Source: Cladorhizidae sp. MBARI D1340-BT2
Lineage: Eukaryota; Porifera; Demospongiae; Poecilosclerida; Cladorhizidae
Reading direction: 5' to 3'
Assembly (NCBI GenBank): GCA_028752905.1
Contig: JAQNBH010000003.1
Span: forward strand, 37,384,472-37,448,471
DNA: 64,000 bases
Both the position numbers and the translations under genes were made by a program. The number at the start of each line of letters is the position of its first letter. Positions within the stretch are counted from its first letter, which is position 1. Under the pieces are notes generated by a model, which was not told the DNA's origin, did no database searches, and saw only the letters and a list, made by a program, of their open reading frames with translations. This document shows positions 25,776 to 42,685 of this stretch, piece after piece.

Positions 25776-28700
25776 AATTAGCATGGTTATACACCTAGCA
25801 TGGTTATATACCTAGCATAGTTATACACTTAGCATGGTTATACACCTATCATGGTTATATACCTAGCATGGTTATATACCTAGCATGGTTATATACCTAG
25901 CATGGTTATATACCTAGCATAGTTATACACCTAGCATGGTTATACAATTAGCATGGTTATACACCTAGCATGGTTATATACCTAGCATAGTTATACACCT
26001 AGCATGGTTATACACCGAGCATGGTTATATACCTAGCATGGTTATATACCTTGCATGGTTATATACCTAGCATGGTTATACACCTAGCATGGTTATATAC
26101 CTAGTATGGTTATATACCTAGCATGGTTATATACCTAGCATGGTTATATATCTGGCATAGTTATACACCTAGCATGGTTATACAATTAGCATGGTTATAC
26201 ACCTAGCATGGTTATATACCTAGCATGGTTATATACCTAGCATGGTTATATACCTAGCATGGTTATACACCTAGCATGGTTATATACCTAGCATGGTTAT
26301 ATACCTAGCATGGTTATATACCTAGCATGGTTATATACCTAGCATATTTATACACCTAGCATGGTTATACAATTAACATGGTTATACACCTAACATGGTT
26401 ATATACCTATCATAGCTATACACCTAGCATGGTTATACACCTAGCATGGTTATATACCTAGCATGGTTATATACCTAGCTTGGTTATATACCTAGCATGG
26501 TTATATACCTAGCATGGTTATACACCTAGCATGGTTATATACCTAGCATGGTTATATACCTAGTATGGTTATATACCTAGAATAGTTATATACCTAGAAT
26601 GGTTATACACCTAGCATGGTTATACAATTAGCATGGTTATACACCTTGCATGGTTATATACCTAGCATAGTTATACACCTAGCATGGTTATACACCTAGC
26701 ATGGTTATATACCTAGCATGGTTATATACCTAGCATGGTTATATACCTAGCATGGTTATATACCTAGCATAGTTATACACCTAGCATGGTTATATACCTA
26801 GCATGGTTATACACCTAGCATGGTTATATACCTAGCATAGTTATACACCTAGCATGGTTATACACCTAGCATGGTTATATACCTAGCTTGGTTATACACC
26901 TAGCATGGTTATATACCTAGCATAGTTATACACCTAGCATGGTTATACAATTAGCATGGTTATACACCTAGCATGGTTATATACCTAGCATAGTTATACA
27001 CCTAGCATGGTTATACACCGAGCATGGTTATATACCTAGCATGGTTATATACCTTGCATGGTTATATACCTAGCATGGTTATACACCTAGCATGGGCATA
27101 TACCTAGTATGGTTATATACCTAGCATGGTTATATACCTAGCATGGTTATATATCTGGCATAGTTATACACCTAGCATGGTTATACAATTAGCATGGTTA
27201 TACACCTAGCATGGTTATATACCTAGCATGGTTATATACCTTGTATGGTTATATACCTAGCATGGTTATACACCTAGCATGGTTATATACCTAGCATGGT
27301 TATACAATTAGCATGGTTATACACCTAGCATGGTTATATACCTAGCATGGTTATATACCTAGCATAGTTATACACCTAGCATGGTTATACACCTAGCATG
27401 GTTGTACACCTAGCATGGTTATATACCTAGCATGGTTATATACCTAGCATGGTTATATACCTAGCATGGTTATACACCTAGCATAGTTATACACCTAGCA
27501 TGCTTATACAATTAGCATGGTTATACACCTAGCATGGTTATATACCTAGCATAGTTATACACTTAGCATGGTTATACACCTATCATGGTTATACACCTAG
27601 CATGGTTATACAATTAGCATGGTTATACACCTAGCATGGTTATATACCTAGCATAGTTATACACCTAGCATGGTTATACACCGAGCATGGTTATATACCT
27701 AGCATGGTTATATACCTTGCATGGTTATATACCTAGCATGGTTATACACCTAGCATGGTTATATACCTAGTATGGTTATATACCTAGCATGGTTATATAC
27801 CTAGCATGGTTATATATCTGGCATAGTTATACACCTAGCATGGTTATACAATTAGCATGGTTATACACCTAGCATGGTTATATACCTAGCATGGTTATAT
27901 ACCTAGCATGGTTATATACCTAGCATGGTTATACACCTAGCATGGTTATATACCTAGCATGGTTATATACCTAGCATGGTTATATACCTAGCATGGTTAT
28001 ATACCTAGCATATTTATACACCTAGCATGGTTATACAATTAACATGGTTATACACCTAACATGGTTATATACCTATCATAGCTATACACCTAGCATGGTT
28101 ATACACCTAGCATGGTTATATACCTAGCATGGTTATATACCTAGCTTGGTTATATACCTAGCATGGTTATATACCTAGCATGGTTATACACCTAGCATGG
28201 TTATATACCTAGCATGGTTATATACCTAGTATGGTTATATACCTAGAATAGTTATATACCTAGAATGGTTATACACCTAGCATGGTTATACAATTAGCAT
28301 GGTTATACACCTTGCATGGTTATATACCTAGCATAGTTATACACCTAGCATGGTTATACACCTAGCATGGTTATATACCTAGCATGGTTATATACCTAGC
28401 ATGGTTATATACCTAGCATGGTTATATACCTAGCATAGTTATACACCTAGCATGGTTATATACCTAGCATGGTTATACACCTAGCATGGTTATATACCTA
28501 GCATAGTTATACACCTAGCATGGTTATACACCTAGCATGGTTATATACCTAGCTTGGTTATACACCTAGCATGGTTATAATTATACCTAGCATGGTTATA
28601 TACCTAGCGTGGTTATACACCTAGCATGGTTATATACCTAGCATGGTTATACAACTAGCATGGTTATACAATTTGCATGGTTATACACCTAGCATGGTTA

Positions 28701-31700
28701 TATACCTAGCATGGTTATATACCTAGCATGGTTATACACCTAGCATGGTTATATACCTAGCATGGTTATATACCTAGCATATTTATACACCTAGCATGGT
28801 TATACAATTAACATGGTTATACACCTAGCATGGTTATATACCTAGCATGGTTATATACCTAGCATGGTTATATACCTAGCATGGTTATATACCTAGCATA
28901 GTTATACACCTAGCATGGTTATACAATTAGCATGGTTATACACCTAGCATGGTTATATACCTAGCATAGTTATACACCTAGCATGGTTATACACCGAGCA
29001 TGGTTATATACCTAGCATGGTTATATATCTAGCATGGTTATATACCTAGCATGGTTATATATCTGGCATAGTTATACACCTAGCATGGTTATACAATTAG
29101 CATGGTTAGACACCTAGCATGGTTATATACCTAGCATGGTTATATACCTAGCATGGTTATATACCTAGCATGGTTATACACCTAGCATGGTTATATACCT
29201 AGCATGGTTATATACCTAGCATGGTTATATACCTAGCATGGTTATATACCTAGCATATTTATACACCTAGCATGGTTATACAATTAACATGGTTATACAC
29301 CTAACATGGTTATATACCTAGCATAGCTATACACCTAGCATGGTTATACACCTAGCATGGTTATATACCTAGCATGGTTATATACCTAGCATGGTTATAT
29401 ACCTACCATGGTTATATACCTAGCATGGTTATACACCTAGCATGGTTATATACCTAGCATGGTTATATACCTAGCATAGTTATACACCTAGCATAGTTAT
29501 ACACCTAGCATGGTTATACAATTAGCATGGTTATACACCTAGCATGGTTATATACCTAGCATGGTTATATACCTAGCATAGTTATACACCTAGCATGGTT
29601 ATACACCTAGCATGGTTATACACCTAGCATGGTTATATACCTAGCATGGTTATATACCTAGCATGGTTATATACCTAGCATGGTTATATACCTAGCATGG
29701 TTATATACCTAGCATGGTTATATACCTAGCATGGTTATACACCTAGCATGGTTATACAATTAGCATGGTTATACACCTAGCATGGTTATATACCTAGCAT
29801 GGTTATATACCTAGCATGGTTATACACCTAGCATGGTTATACACCTAGCATGGTTATACACCTAGCATGGTTATATACCTAGCATGGTTATATACCTAGC
29901 ATGGTTATATACCTAGCATGGTTATATACCTAGCATAGTTATACACCTAGCATGGTTATACAATTAGCATGGTTATACACCTAGCATGGTTATATACCTA
30001 GCATAGTTATACACCGAGCATGGTTATACACCTAGCATGGTTATATACCTAGCATGGTTATATACCTAGCATGGTTATATACCTAGCATGGTTATATACC
30101 TAGCATAGTTATACACCTAGCATGGTTATACAATTAGCATGGTTATACACCTAGCATGGTTATATACCTAGCATGGTTATACACCTAGCATGGTTATACA
30201 CCTAGCATGGTTATATACCTAGCATAGTTATATACCTAGCATGGTTATACACCTAGCATGGTTATACACCTAGCATGGTTATATACCTAGCATGGTTATA
30301 TACCTAGCATGGTTATATACCTAGCATAGTTATACACCTAGCATGGTTATACAATTAGCATGGTTATACACCTAGCATGGTTATATACCTAGCATAGTTA
30401 TACACCTAGCATGGTTATACACCTAGCATGGTTATATACCTAGCATGGTTATACACCTAGCAAGGTTATACACCTAGCATGGTTGTATACCTAGCATGGT
30501 TATATACCTAGCATGGTTATATACCTAGCATGGTTATATACCTAGAATGGTTATACACCTAGCATGGTTATACAATTAGCATGGTTATACACCTAGCATG
30601 GTTATATACCTAGCATAGTTATACACCTAGCATGGTTATACACCTAGCATGGTTATATACCTAGCATGGTTATATATCTAGCATGGTTATATACCTAGCA
30701 TGGTTATATACCTAGCATAGTTATACACCTAGCATGGTTATACAATTAGCATGGATATACACCTAGCATGGTTATATACCTAGCATGGTTATATACCTAG
30801 CATGGTTATATACCTAGCATAGTTATACACCTAGCATGGTTATACAATTAGCATGGTTATACACCTAGCATGGTTATATACCTAGCATGGTTATACACCT
30901 AGCATGGTTATACACCTAGCATGGTTATATACCTAGCATAGTTATATACCTAGCATGGTTATACACCTAGCATGGTTATACACCTAGCATGGTTATATAC
31001 CTAGCATGGTTATATACCTAGCATGGTTATATACCTAGCATAGTTATACACCTAGCATGGTTATACAATTAGCATGGTTATACACCTAGCATGGTTATAT
31101 ACCTAGCATAGTTATACACCTAGCATGGTTATACACCTAGCATGGTTATATACCTAGCATGGTTATACACCTAGCAAGGTTATACACCTAGCATGGTTAT
31201 ATACCTAGCATGGTTATACACCTAGCATGGTTATATACCTAGCTTGGTTATACACCTAGCATGGTTATAATTATACCTAGCATGGTTATATACCTAGCGT
31301 GGTTATACACCTAGCATGGTTATATACCTAGCATGGTTGTATACCTAGCATGGTTATATACCTAGCATGGTTATATACCTAGCATGGTTATATACCTAGA
31401 ATGGTTATACACCTAGCATGGTTATACAATTAGCATGGTTATACACCTAGCATGGTTATATACCTAGCATAGTTATACACCTAGCATGGTTATACACCTA
31501 GCATGGTTATATACCTAGCATGGTTATATATCTAGCATGGTTATATACCTAGCATGGTTATATACCTAGCATAGTTATACACCTAGCATGGTTATACAAT
31601 TAGCATGGATATACACCTAGCATGGTTATATACCTAGCATGGTTATATACCTAGCATGGTTATATACCTAGCATAGTTATACACCTAGCATGGTTATACA

Positions 31701-31999
31701 ATTAGCATGGTTATACACCTAGCATGGTTATATACCTAGCATAGTTATACACCGAGCATGGTTATACACCTAGCATGGTTATATACCTAGCATGGTTATA
31801 TACCTAGCATGGTTATATACCTAGCATGGTTATATACCTAGCATAGTTATACACCTAGCATGGTTATACACCTAGCATGGTTATACACCTAGCATGGTTA
31901 TACACCTAGCATGGTTATATACCTAGCATTATTATATACCTAGCATGGTTATATACCTAACATGGTTATACACCTAGCATGGTTGTATACCTAGCATGG

Positions 32000-32013
32000 A
32001 TATATTATACCTA
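32000..32013 (+). repeat. 20-bp marker monomer (tatattatacc), first of about 12
   Basis: A monomer with 3 extra bases, read as ggatatattatacc here and as ggttatattatacc in later copies. Further copies lie near 34,806, 38,251, 39,226, 42,511, 43,957, 44,963, 46,427, 50,117, 53,386, 57,701 and 60,214. I saw none before 32 kb. Many copies are preceded by a 'ggttgtatacc' monomer and followed by a 'cctagaatgg' monomer, which indicates common descent. Confidence 0.85.
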
Positions 32014-35000
32014 GCATGGTTATATACCTAGCATGGTTATATACCTAGAATGGTTATACACCTAGCATGGTTATACAATTAGCATGGTTATACACCTAGC
32101 ATGGTTATATACCTAGCATAGTTATACACCTAGCATGGTTATACACCTAGCATGGTTATATACCTAGCATGGTTATATACCTAGCATGGTTATATACCTA
32201 GCATAGTTATACACCTAGCATGGTTATACAATTAGCATGGTTATACACCTAGCATGGTTATATACCTAGCATAGTTATACACCTAGCATGGTTATACACC
32301 TAGCATGGTTATATACCTAGCATGGTTATATACCTAGCATGGTCATATACCTAGCATGGTTATATACCTAGCATGGTTATATACCTAGCATTGTTATACA
32401 CCTAGCATGGTTATATACCTAGCATGGTTATATACCTAGCATGGTCATACACCTAGCATGGTTATATACTTAGCATGGTTATATACCTAGCATGGTTATA
32501 TACCTAGCATGGTTATATACCTAGCATAGTTATACACCTAGCATGGTTATACAATTAGCATGGTTATACACCTAGCATGGTTATATACCTAGCATAGTTA
32601 TACACCTAGTATGGTTATACACCTAGCATGGTTATATACCTAGCATGGTTATATACCTAGCATGGTTATATACCTAGCATGGTTATATACCTAGCATGGT
32701 TATACACCTAGCATGGTTATACAATTAGCATGGTTATATACCTAGCATAGTTATACACCTAGTATGGTTATACACCTAGCATGGTTATATACCTAGCATG
32801 GTTATATACCTAGAATGGTTATATACCTAGCATGGTTATATACCTAGCATGGTTATACACCTAGCATGGTTATACAATTAGCATGGTTATACACCTAGCA
32901 TGGTTATACACCTAGCATAGTTATACACCTAGCATGGTTATACACCTAGCATGGTTATATACCTAGCATGGTTATACACCTAGCATGGTTATACACCTAG
33001 CATGGTTATATACCTAGCATGGTTATATACCTAGCATGGTTATATACCTAGCATGGTTATATACCTAGCATGGTTATATACCTAGCATAGTTATACACCT
33101 AGCATGGTTATATACCTAGCATAGTTATACACCTAGCATGGTTATACAATTAGCATGGATATACACCTAGCATGGTTATATACCTAGCATGGTTATATAC
33201 CTAGCATGGTTATATACCTAGCATAGTTATACACCTAGCATGGTTATACAATTAGCATGGTTATACACCTAGCATGGTTATATACCTAGCATAGTTATAC
33301 ACCGAGCATGGTTATACACCTAGCATGGTTATATACCTAGCATGGTTATATACCTAGCATGGTTATATACCTAGCATGGTTATATACCTAGCATAGTTAT
33401 ACACCTAGCATGGTTATACAATTAGCATGGTTATACACCTAGCATGGTTATATACCTAGCATGGTTATACACCTAGCATGGTTATACACCTAGCATGGTT
33501 ATATACCTAGCATAGTTATATACCTAGCATGGTTATATACCTAGAATGGTTATACACCTAGCATGGTTATACAATTAGCATGGTTATACACCTAGCATGG
33601 TTATATACCTAGCATAGTTATACACCTAGCATGGTTATACACCTAGCATGGTTATATACCTAGCATGGTTATATACCTAGCATGGTTATATACCTAGCAT
33701 GGTTATATACCTAGCATAGTTATACACCTAGCATGGTTATACAATTAGCATGGATATACACCTAGCATGGTTATATACCTAGCATGGTTATATACCTAGC
33801 ATGGTTATATACCTAGCATAGTTATACACCTAGCATGGTTATACAATTAGCATGGTTATACACCTAGCATGGTTATATACCTAGCATAGTTATACACCGA
33901 GCTTGGTTATACACCTAGCATGGTTATATACCTAGCATGGTTATATACCTAGCATGGTTATATACCTAGCATGGTTATATACCTAGCATAGTTATACACC
34001 TAGCATGGTTATACAATTAGCATGGTTATACACCTAGCATGGTTATATACCTAGCATGGTTATACACCTAGTATGGTTATACACCTAGCATGGTTATATA
34101 CCTAGCATAGTTATATACCTAGCATGGTTATACACCTAGCATGGTTATATACCTAGCGTGGTTATATACCTAGCATGTTTATATACCTAGCATAGTTATA
34201 CACCTAGCATGGTTATATACCTAGCATGGTTATACACCTAGCATGGTTATATACCTAGCATGGTTATATACCTAGCATGGTTATACACCTAGCATGGTTA
34301 TATACCTAGCATGGTTATATACCTAACATTGTTATATACCTAGCATGGTTATATACCTAGCATAGTTATACACCTAGCATGGTTATCACCTAGCATGGTT
34401 ATACACCTAGCATGGTTATACACCTAGCATGGTTATATACCTAGCATGGTTATATACCTAGCATGGTTATATACCTAGCATGGTTATATATCTGGCATAG
34501 CTATACACCTAGCATGGTTATATAATTAGCATGGTTATACACCTAGCATGGTTATATACCTAGCATGGTTATATACCTAGCATGGTTATATACCTAGCAT
34601 AGTTATACACCTAGCATGGTTATACAATTAACATGGTTATACACCTAGCATGGTTATATACCTAGCATAGCTATACACCTAGCATGGTTATACACCTAGC
34701 ATGGTTATATACCTAGCATGGTTATATACCTAGCATTATTATATACCTAGCATGGTTATATACCTAACATGGTTATACACCTAGCATGGTTGTATACCTA
34801 GCATGGATATATTATACCTAGCATGGTTATATACCTAGCATGGTTATATACCTAGAATGGTTATACACCTAGCATGGTTATACAATTAGCATGGTTATAC
34901 ACCTAGCATGGTTATATACCTAGCATAGTTATACACCTAGCATGGTTATACACCTAGCATGGTTATATACCTAGCATGGTTATATACCTAGCATGGTTAT

Positions 35001-35999
35001 ATACCTAGCATGGTTATATACCTAGCATAGTTATACACCTAGCATGGTTATACAATTAGCATGGTTATACACCTAGCATGGTTATATACCTAGCATAGTT
35101 ATACACCTAGCATGGTTATACACCTAGCATGGTTATATACCTAGCATGGTTATATACCTAGCATGGTCATATACCTAGCATGGTTATATACCTAGCATGG
35201 TTATATACCTAGCATTGTTATACACCTAGCATGGTTATATACCTAGCATGGTTATATACCTAGCATGGTCATACACCTAGCATGGTTATATACTTAGCAT
35301 GGTTATATACCTAGCATGGTTATATACCTAGCATGGTTATATACCTAGCATAGTTATACACCTAGCATGGTTATACAATTAGCATGGTTATACACCTAGC
35401 ATGGTTATATACCTAGCATAGTTATACACCTAGTATGGTTATACACCTAGCATGGTTATATACCTAGCATGGTTATATACCTAGCATGGTTATATACCTA
35501 GCATGGTTATATACCTAGCATGGTTATATACCTAGCATGGTTATACACCTAGCATGGTTATACAATTAGCATGGTTATATACCTAGCATAGTTATACACC
35601 TAGTATGGTTATACACCTAGCATGGTTATATACCTAGCATGGTTATATACCTAGCATGGTTATATACCTAGCATGGTTATATACCTAGCATGGTTATACA
35701 CCTAGCATGGTTATATACCTAGCATGGTTATACACCTAGCAAGGTTATACACCTAGCATGGTTATATACCTAGCATGGTTATACACCTAGCATGGTTATA
35801 TACCTAGCTTGGTTATACACCTAGCATTGTTATAATTATACCTAGCATGGTTATATACCTAGCGTGGTTATACACCTAGCATGGTTATATACCTAGCTTG
35901 GTTGTATACCTAGCATGGTTATATACCTAGCATGGTTATATACCTAGCATGGTTATATACCTAGAATGGTTATACACCTAGCATGGTTATACAATTAGC

Positions 36000-38425
36000 A
36001 TGGTTATACACCTAGCATGGTTATATACCTAGCATAGTTATACACCTAGCATGGTTATACACCTAGCATGGTTATATACCTAGCATGGTTATATACCTAG
36101 CATGGTTATATACCTAGCATGGTTATATACCTAGCATAGTTATACACCTAGCATGGTTATACAATTAGCATGGATATACACCTAGCATGGTTATATACCT
36201 AGCATGGTTATATACCTAGCATGGTTATATACCTAGCATAGTTATACACCTAGCATGGTTATACAATTAGCATGGTTATACACCTAGCATGGTTATATAC
36301 CTAGCATAGTTATACACCGAGCATGGTTATACACCTAGCATGGTTATATACCTAGCATGGTTATATAACTAGCATGGTTATATACCTAGCATGGTTATAT
36401 ACCTAGCATAGTTATACACCTAGCATGGTTATACAATTAGCATGGTTATACACCTAGCATGGTTATATACCTAGCATGGTTATACACCTAGCATGGTTAT
36501 ACACCTAGCATGGTTATATACCTAGCATAGTTATATACCTAGCATGGTTATACACCTAGCATGGTTATACACCTAGCATGGTTATATACCTAGCATGGTT
36601 ATATACCTAGCATGGTTATATACCTAGCATAGTTATACACCTAGCATGGTTATACAATTAGCATGGTTATACACCTAGCATGGTTATATACCTAGCATAG
36701 TTATACACCTAGCATGGTTATACACCTAGCATGGTTATATACCTAGCATGGTTATACACCTAGCAAGGTTATACACCTAGCATGGTTATATACCTAGCAT
36801 GGTTATACACCTAGCATGGTTATATACCTAGCTTGGTTATACACCTAGCATGGTTATAATTATACCTAGCATGGTTATATACCTAGCGTGGTTATACACC
36901 TAGCATGGTTATATACCTAGCATGGTTGTATACCTAGCATGGTTATATACCTAGCATGGTTATATACCTAGCATGGTTATATACCTAGAATGGTTATACA
37001 CCTAGCATGGTTATACAATTAGCATGGTTATACACCTAGCATGGTTATATACCTAGCATAGTTATACACCTAGCATGGTTATACACCTAGCATGGTTATA
37101 TACCTAGCATGGTTATATATCTAGCATGGTTATATACCTAGCATGGTTATATACCTAGCATAGTTATACACCTAGCATGGTTATACAATTAGCATGGATA
37201 TACACCTAGCATGGTTATATACCTAGCATGGTTATATACCTAGCATGGTTATATACCTAGCATAGTTATACACCTAGCATGGTTATACAATTAGCATGGT
37301 TATACACCTAGCATGGTTATATACCTAGCATAGTTATACACCGAGCATGGTTATACACCTAGCATGGTTATATACCTAGCATGGTTATATACCTAGCATG
37401 GTTATATACCTAGCATGGTTATATACCTAGCATAGTTATACACCTAGCATGGTTATACAATTATCATGGTTATACACCTAGCATGGTTATATACCTAGCA
37501 TGGTTATACACCTAGCATGGTTATACACCTAGCATGGTTATATACCTAGCATAGTTATATACCTAGCATGGTTATACACCTAGCATGGTTATATACCTAG
37601 CATGGTTATATACCTAGCATGTTTATATACCTAGCATAGTTATACACCTAGCATGGTTATATACCTAGCATGGTTATACACCTAGCATGGTTATATACCT
37701 AGCATGGTTATATACCTAGAATGGTTATACACCTAGCATGGTTATAAACCTAGCATGGTTATATACCTAACATTGTTATATACCTAGCATGGTTATATAC
37801 CTAGCATAGTTATACACCTAGCATGGTTATACACCTAGCATGGTTATACACCTAGCATGGTTATACACCTAGCATGGTTATATACCTAGCATGGTTATAT
37901 ACCTAGCATGGTTATATACCTAGCATGGTTATATATCTGGCATAGCTATACACCTAGCATGGTTATATAATTAGCATGGTTATACACCTAGCATGGTTAT
38001 ATACCTAGCATGGTTATATACCTAGCATGGTTATATACCTAGCATAGTTATACACCTAGCATGGTTATACAATTAACATGGTTATACACCTAGCATGGTT
38101 ATATACCTAGCATAGCTATACACCTAGCATGGTTATACACCTAGCATGGTTATATACCTAGCATGGTTATATACCTAGCATTATTATATACCTAGCATGG
38201 TTATATACCTAACATGGTTATACACCTAGAATGGTTGTATACCTAGCATGGATATATTATACCTAGCATGGTTATATACCTAGCATGGTTATATACCTAG
38301 AATGGTTATACACCTAGCATGGTTATACAATTAGCATGGTTATACACCTAGCATGGTTATATACCTAGCATAGTTATACACCTAGCATGGTTATACACCT
38401 AGCATGGTTATATACCTAGCATGGT
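36000..38425 (+). repeat. 2.4-kb super-repeat, copy 1 (pairs with 40,260-42,685)
   Basis: Nearly identical to sequence 4,260 bp downstream; I counted only a handful of base differences by eye, such as 'tataact' against 'tatacct' at 36,367 and 'ctagaatgg' against 'ctagcatgg' at 38,229. The shift equals 250 monomers plus 10 bases. The 10 extra bases match the one 21-bp (+4) and two 20-bp (+3 each) monomers in the interval. Confidence 0.85.
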
Positions 38426-40259
38426 TATACACCTAGCATGGTTATATACCTAGCATGGTTATATACCTAGCATGGTCATACACCTAGCATGGTTATATAC
38501 TTAGCATGGTTATATACCTAGCATGGTTATATACCTAGCATGGTTATATACCTAGCATAGTTATACACCTAGCATGGTTATACAATTAGCATGGTTATAC
38601 ACCTAGCATGGTTATATACCTAGCATAGTTATACACCTAGTATGGTTATACACCTAGCATGGTTATATACCTAGCATGGTTATATACCTAGCATGGTTAT
38701 ATACCTAGCATAGTTATATACCTAGCATGGTTATACACCTAGCATGGTTATACAATTAGCATGGTTATATACCTAGCATAGTTATACACCTAGTATGGTT
38801 ATACACCTAGCATGGTTATATACCTAGCATGGTTATATACCTAGCATGGTTATATACCTAGCATGGTTATATACCTAGCATGGTTATATACCTAGCATAG
38901 TTATACACCTAGCATGGTTATACAATTAGCATGGTTATATACCTAGCATGGTTATATACCTAGCATGGTTATATACCTAGCATAGTTATACACCTAGCAT
39001 GGTTATACACCTAGCATGGTTATATACCTAGCATGGTTATATACCTAGCATGGTTATATACCTAGCATGGTTATATACCTAGCATAGTTATACACCTAGC
39101 ATGGTTATACAATTAGCATGGTTATTCACCTAGCATGGTTATATACCTAGCATGGTTATATACCTAGCATAGTTATACACCTAGCATGGTTATACACCTA
39201 GCGTGGTTATACACCTAGCATGGTTATATTATACCTAGCATGGTTATATACCTAGCATGGTTATATACCTAGAATGGTTATACACCTAGCATGGTTATAC
39301 AATTAGCATGGTTATACACCTAGCATGGTTATATACCTAGCATAGTTATACACCTAGCATGGTTATACACCTAGCATGGTTATATACCTAGCATGGTTAT
39401 ATACCTAGCATGGTTATATACCTAGCATGGTTATATACCTAGCATAGTTATACACCTAGCATGGTTATACAATTAGCATGGTTATACACCTAGCATGGTT
39501 ATATACCTAGCATAGTTATACACCTAGCATGGTTATACACCTAGCATGGTTATATACCTAGCATGGTTATATACCTAGCATGGTCATATACCTAGCATGG
39601 TTATATACCTAGCATGGTTATATACCTAGCATTGTTATACACCTAGCATGGTTATATACCTAGCATGGTTATATACCTAGCATGGTCATACACCTAGCAT
39701 GGTTATATACTTAGCATGGTTATATACCTAGCATGGTTATATACCTAGCATGGTTATATACCTAGCATAGTTATACACCTAGCATGGTTATACAATTAGC
39801 ATGGTTATACACCTAGCATGGTTATATACCTAGCACAGTTATACACCTAGTATGGTTATACACCTAGCATGGTTATATACCTAGCATGGTTATATACCTA
39901 GCATGGTTATATACCTAGCATGGTTATATACCTAGCATGGTTATACACCTAGCATGGTGATACAATTAGCATGGTTATATACCTAGCATAGTTATACACC
40001 TAGTATGGTTATACACCTAGCATGGTTATATACCTAGCATGGTTATATACCTAGCATGGTTATATACCTAGCATGGTTATATACCTAGCATGGTTATACA
40101 CCTAGCATGGTTATACAATTAGCATGGTTATACACCTAGCATGGTTATATACCTAGCATAGTTATACACCTAGCATGGTTATACACCTAGCATGGTTATA
40201 TACCTAGCATGGTTATACACCTAGCATGGTTATACACCTAGCATGGTTATATACCTAGC

Positions 40260-42685
40260 ATGGTTATATACCTAGCATGGTTATATACCTAGTATAGTTA
40301 TACACCTAGCATGGTTATACACCTAGCATGGTTATATACCTAGCATGGTTATATACCTAGCATGGTTATATACCTAGCATGGTTATATACCTAGCATAGT
40401 TATACACCTAGCATGGTTATACAATTAGCATGGATATACACCTAGCATGGTTATATACCTAGCATGGTTATATACCTAGCATGGTTATATACCTAGCATA
40501 GTTATACACCTAGCATGGTTATACAATTAGCATGGTTATACACCTAGCATGGTTATATACCTAGCATAGTTATACACCGAGCATGGTTATACACCTAGCA
40601 TGGTTATATACCTAGCATGGTTATATACCTAGCATGGTTATATACCTAGCATGGTTATATACCTAGCATAGTTATACACCTAGCATGGTTATACAATTAG
40701 CATGGTTATACACATAGCATGGTTATATACCTAGCATGGTTATACACCTAGCATGGTTATACACCTAGCATGGTTATATACCTTGCATAGTTATATACCT
40801 AGCATGGTTATACACCTAGCATGGTTATACACCTAGCATGGTTATATACCTAGCATGGTTATATACCTAGCATGGTTATATACCTAGCATAGTTATACAC
40901 CTAGCATGGTTATACAATTAGCATGGTTATACACCTAGCATGGTTATATACCTAGCATAGTTATACACCTAGCATGGTTATACACCTAGCATGGTTATAT
41001 ACCTAGCATGGTTATACACCTAGCAAGGTTATACACCTAGCATGGTTATATACCTAGCATGGTTATACACCTAGCATGGTTATATACCTAGCTTGGTTAT
41101 ACACCTAGCATGGTTATAATTATACCTAGCATGGTTATATACCTAGCGTGGTTATACACCTAGCATGGTTATATACCTAGCATGGTTGTATACCTAGCAT
41201 GGTTATATACCTAGCATGGTTATATACCTAGCATGGTTATATACCTAGAATGGTTATACACCTAGCATGGTTATACAATTAGCATGGTTATACACCTAGC
41301 ATGGTTATATACCTAGCATAGTTATACACCTAGCATGGTTATACACCTAGCATGGTTATATACCTAGCATGGTTATATATCTAGCATGGTTATATACCTA
41401 GCATGGTTATATACCTAGCATAGTTATACACCTAGCATGGTTATACAATTAGCATGGATATACACCTAGCATGGTTATATACCTAGCATGGTTATATACC
41501 TAGCATGGTTATATACCTAGCATAGTTATACACCTAGCATGGTTATACAATTAGCATGGTTATACATCTAGCATGGTTATATACCTAGCATAGTTATACA
41601 CCGAGCATGGTTATACACCTAGCATGGTTATATACCTAGCATGGTTATATACCTAGCATGGTTATATACCTAGCATGGTTATATACCTAGCATAGTTATA
41701 CACCTAGCATGGTTATACAATTATCATGGTTATACACCTAGCATGGTTATATACCTAGCATGGTTATACACCTAGCATGGTTATACACCTAGCATGGTTA
41801 TATACCTAGCATAGTTATATACCTAGCATGGTTATACACCTAGCATGGTTATATACCTAGCATGGTTATATACCTAGCATGTTTATATACCTAGCATAGT
41901 TATACACCTAGCATGGTTATATACCTAGCATGGTTATACACCTAGCATGGTTATACACCTAGCATGGTTATATACCTAGCATGGTTATACACCTAGCATG
42001 GTTATAAACCTAGCATGGTTATATACCTAACATTGTTATATACCTAGCATGGTTATATACCTAGCATAGTTATACACCTAGCATGGTTATACACCTAGCA
42101 TGGTTATACACCTAGCATGGTTATACACCTAGCATGGTTATATACCTAGCATGGTTATATACCTAGCATGGTTATATACCTAGCATGGTTATATATCTGG
42201 CATAGCTATACACCTAGCATGGTTATATAATTAGCATGGTTATACACCTAGCATGGTTATATACCTAGCATGGTTATATACCTAGCATGGTTATATACCT
42301 AGCATAGTTATACACCTAGCATGGTTATACAATTAACATGGTTATACACCTAGCATGGTTATATACCTAGCATAGCTATACACCTAGCATGGTTATACAC
42401 CTAGCATGGTTATATACCTAGCATGGTTATATACCTAGCATTATTATATACCTAGCATGGTTATATACCTAACATGGTTATACACCTAGCATGGTTGTAT
42501 ACCTAGCATGGATATATTATACCTAGCATGGTTATATACCTAGCATGGTTATATACCTAGAATGGTTATACACCTAGCATGGTTATACAATTAGCATGGT
42601 TATACACCTAGTATGGTTATATACCTAGCATAGTTATACACCTAGCATGGTTATACACCTAGCATGGTTATATACCTAGCATGGT
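40260..42685 (+). repeat. 2.4-kb super-repeat, copy 2 (pairs with 36,000-38,425)
   Basis: Downstream copy of 36,000-38,425 at a fixed shift of 4,260 bp. The match includes the 21-bp monomer (41,115), the 'tctggcatagc' monomer near 42,197 and the 20-bp monomer near 42,511. It ends near 42,685, where a run of type-A monomers replaces the type-B monomer of copy 1. Confidence 0.85.
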
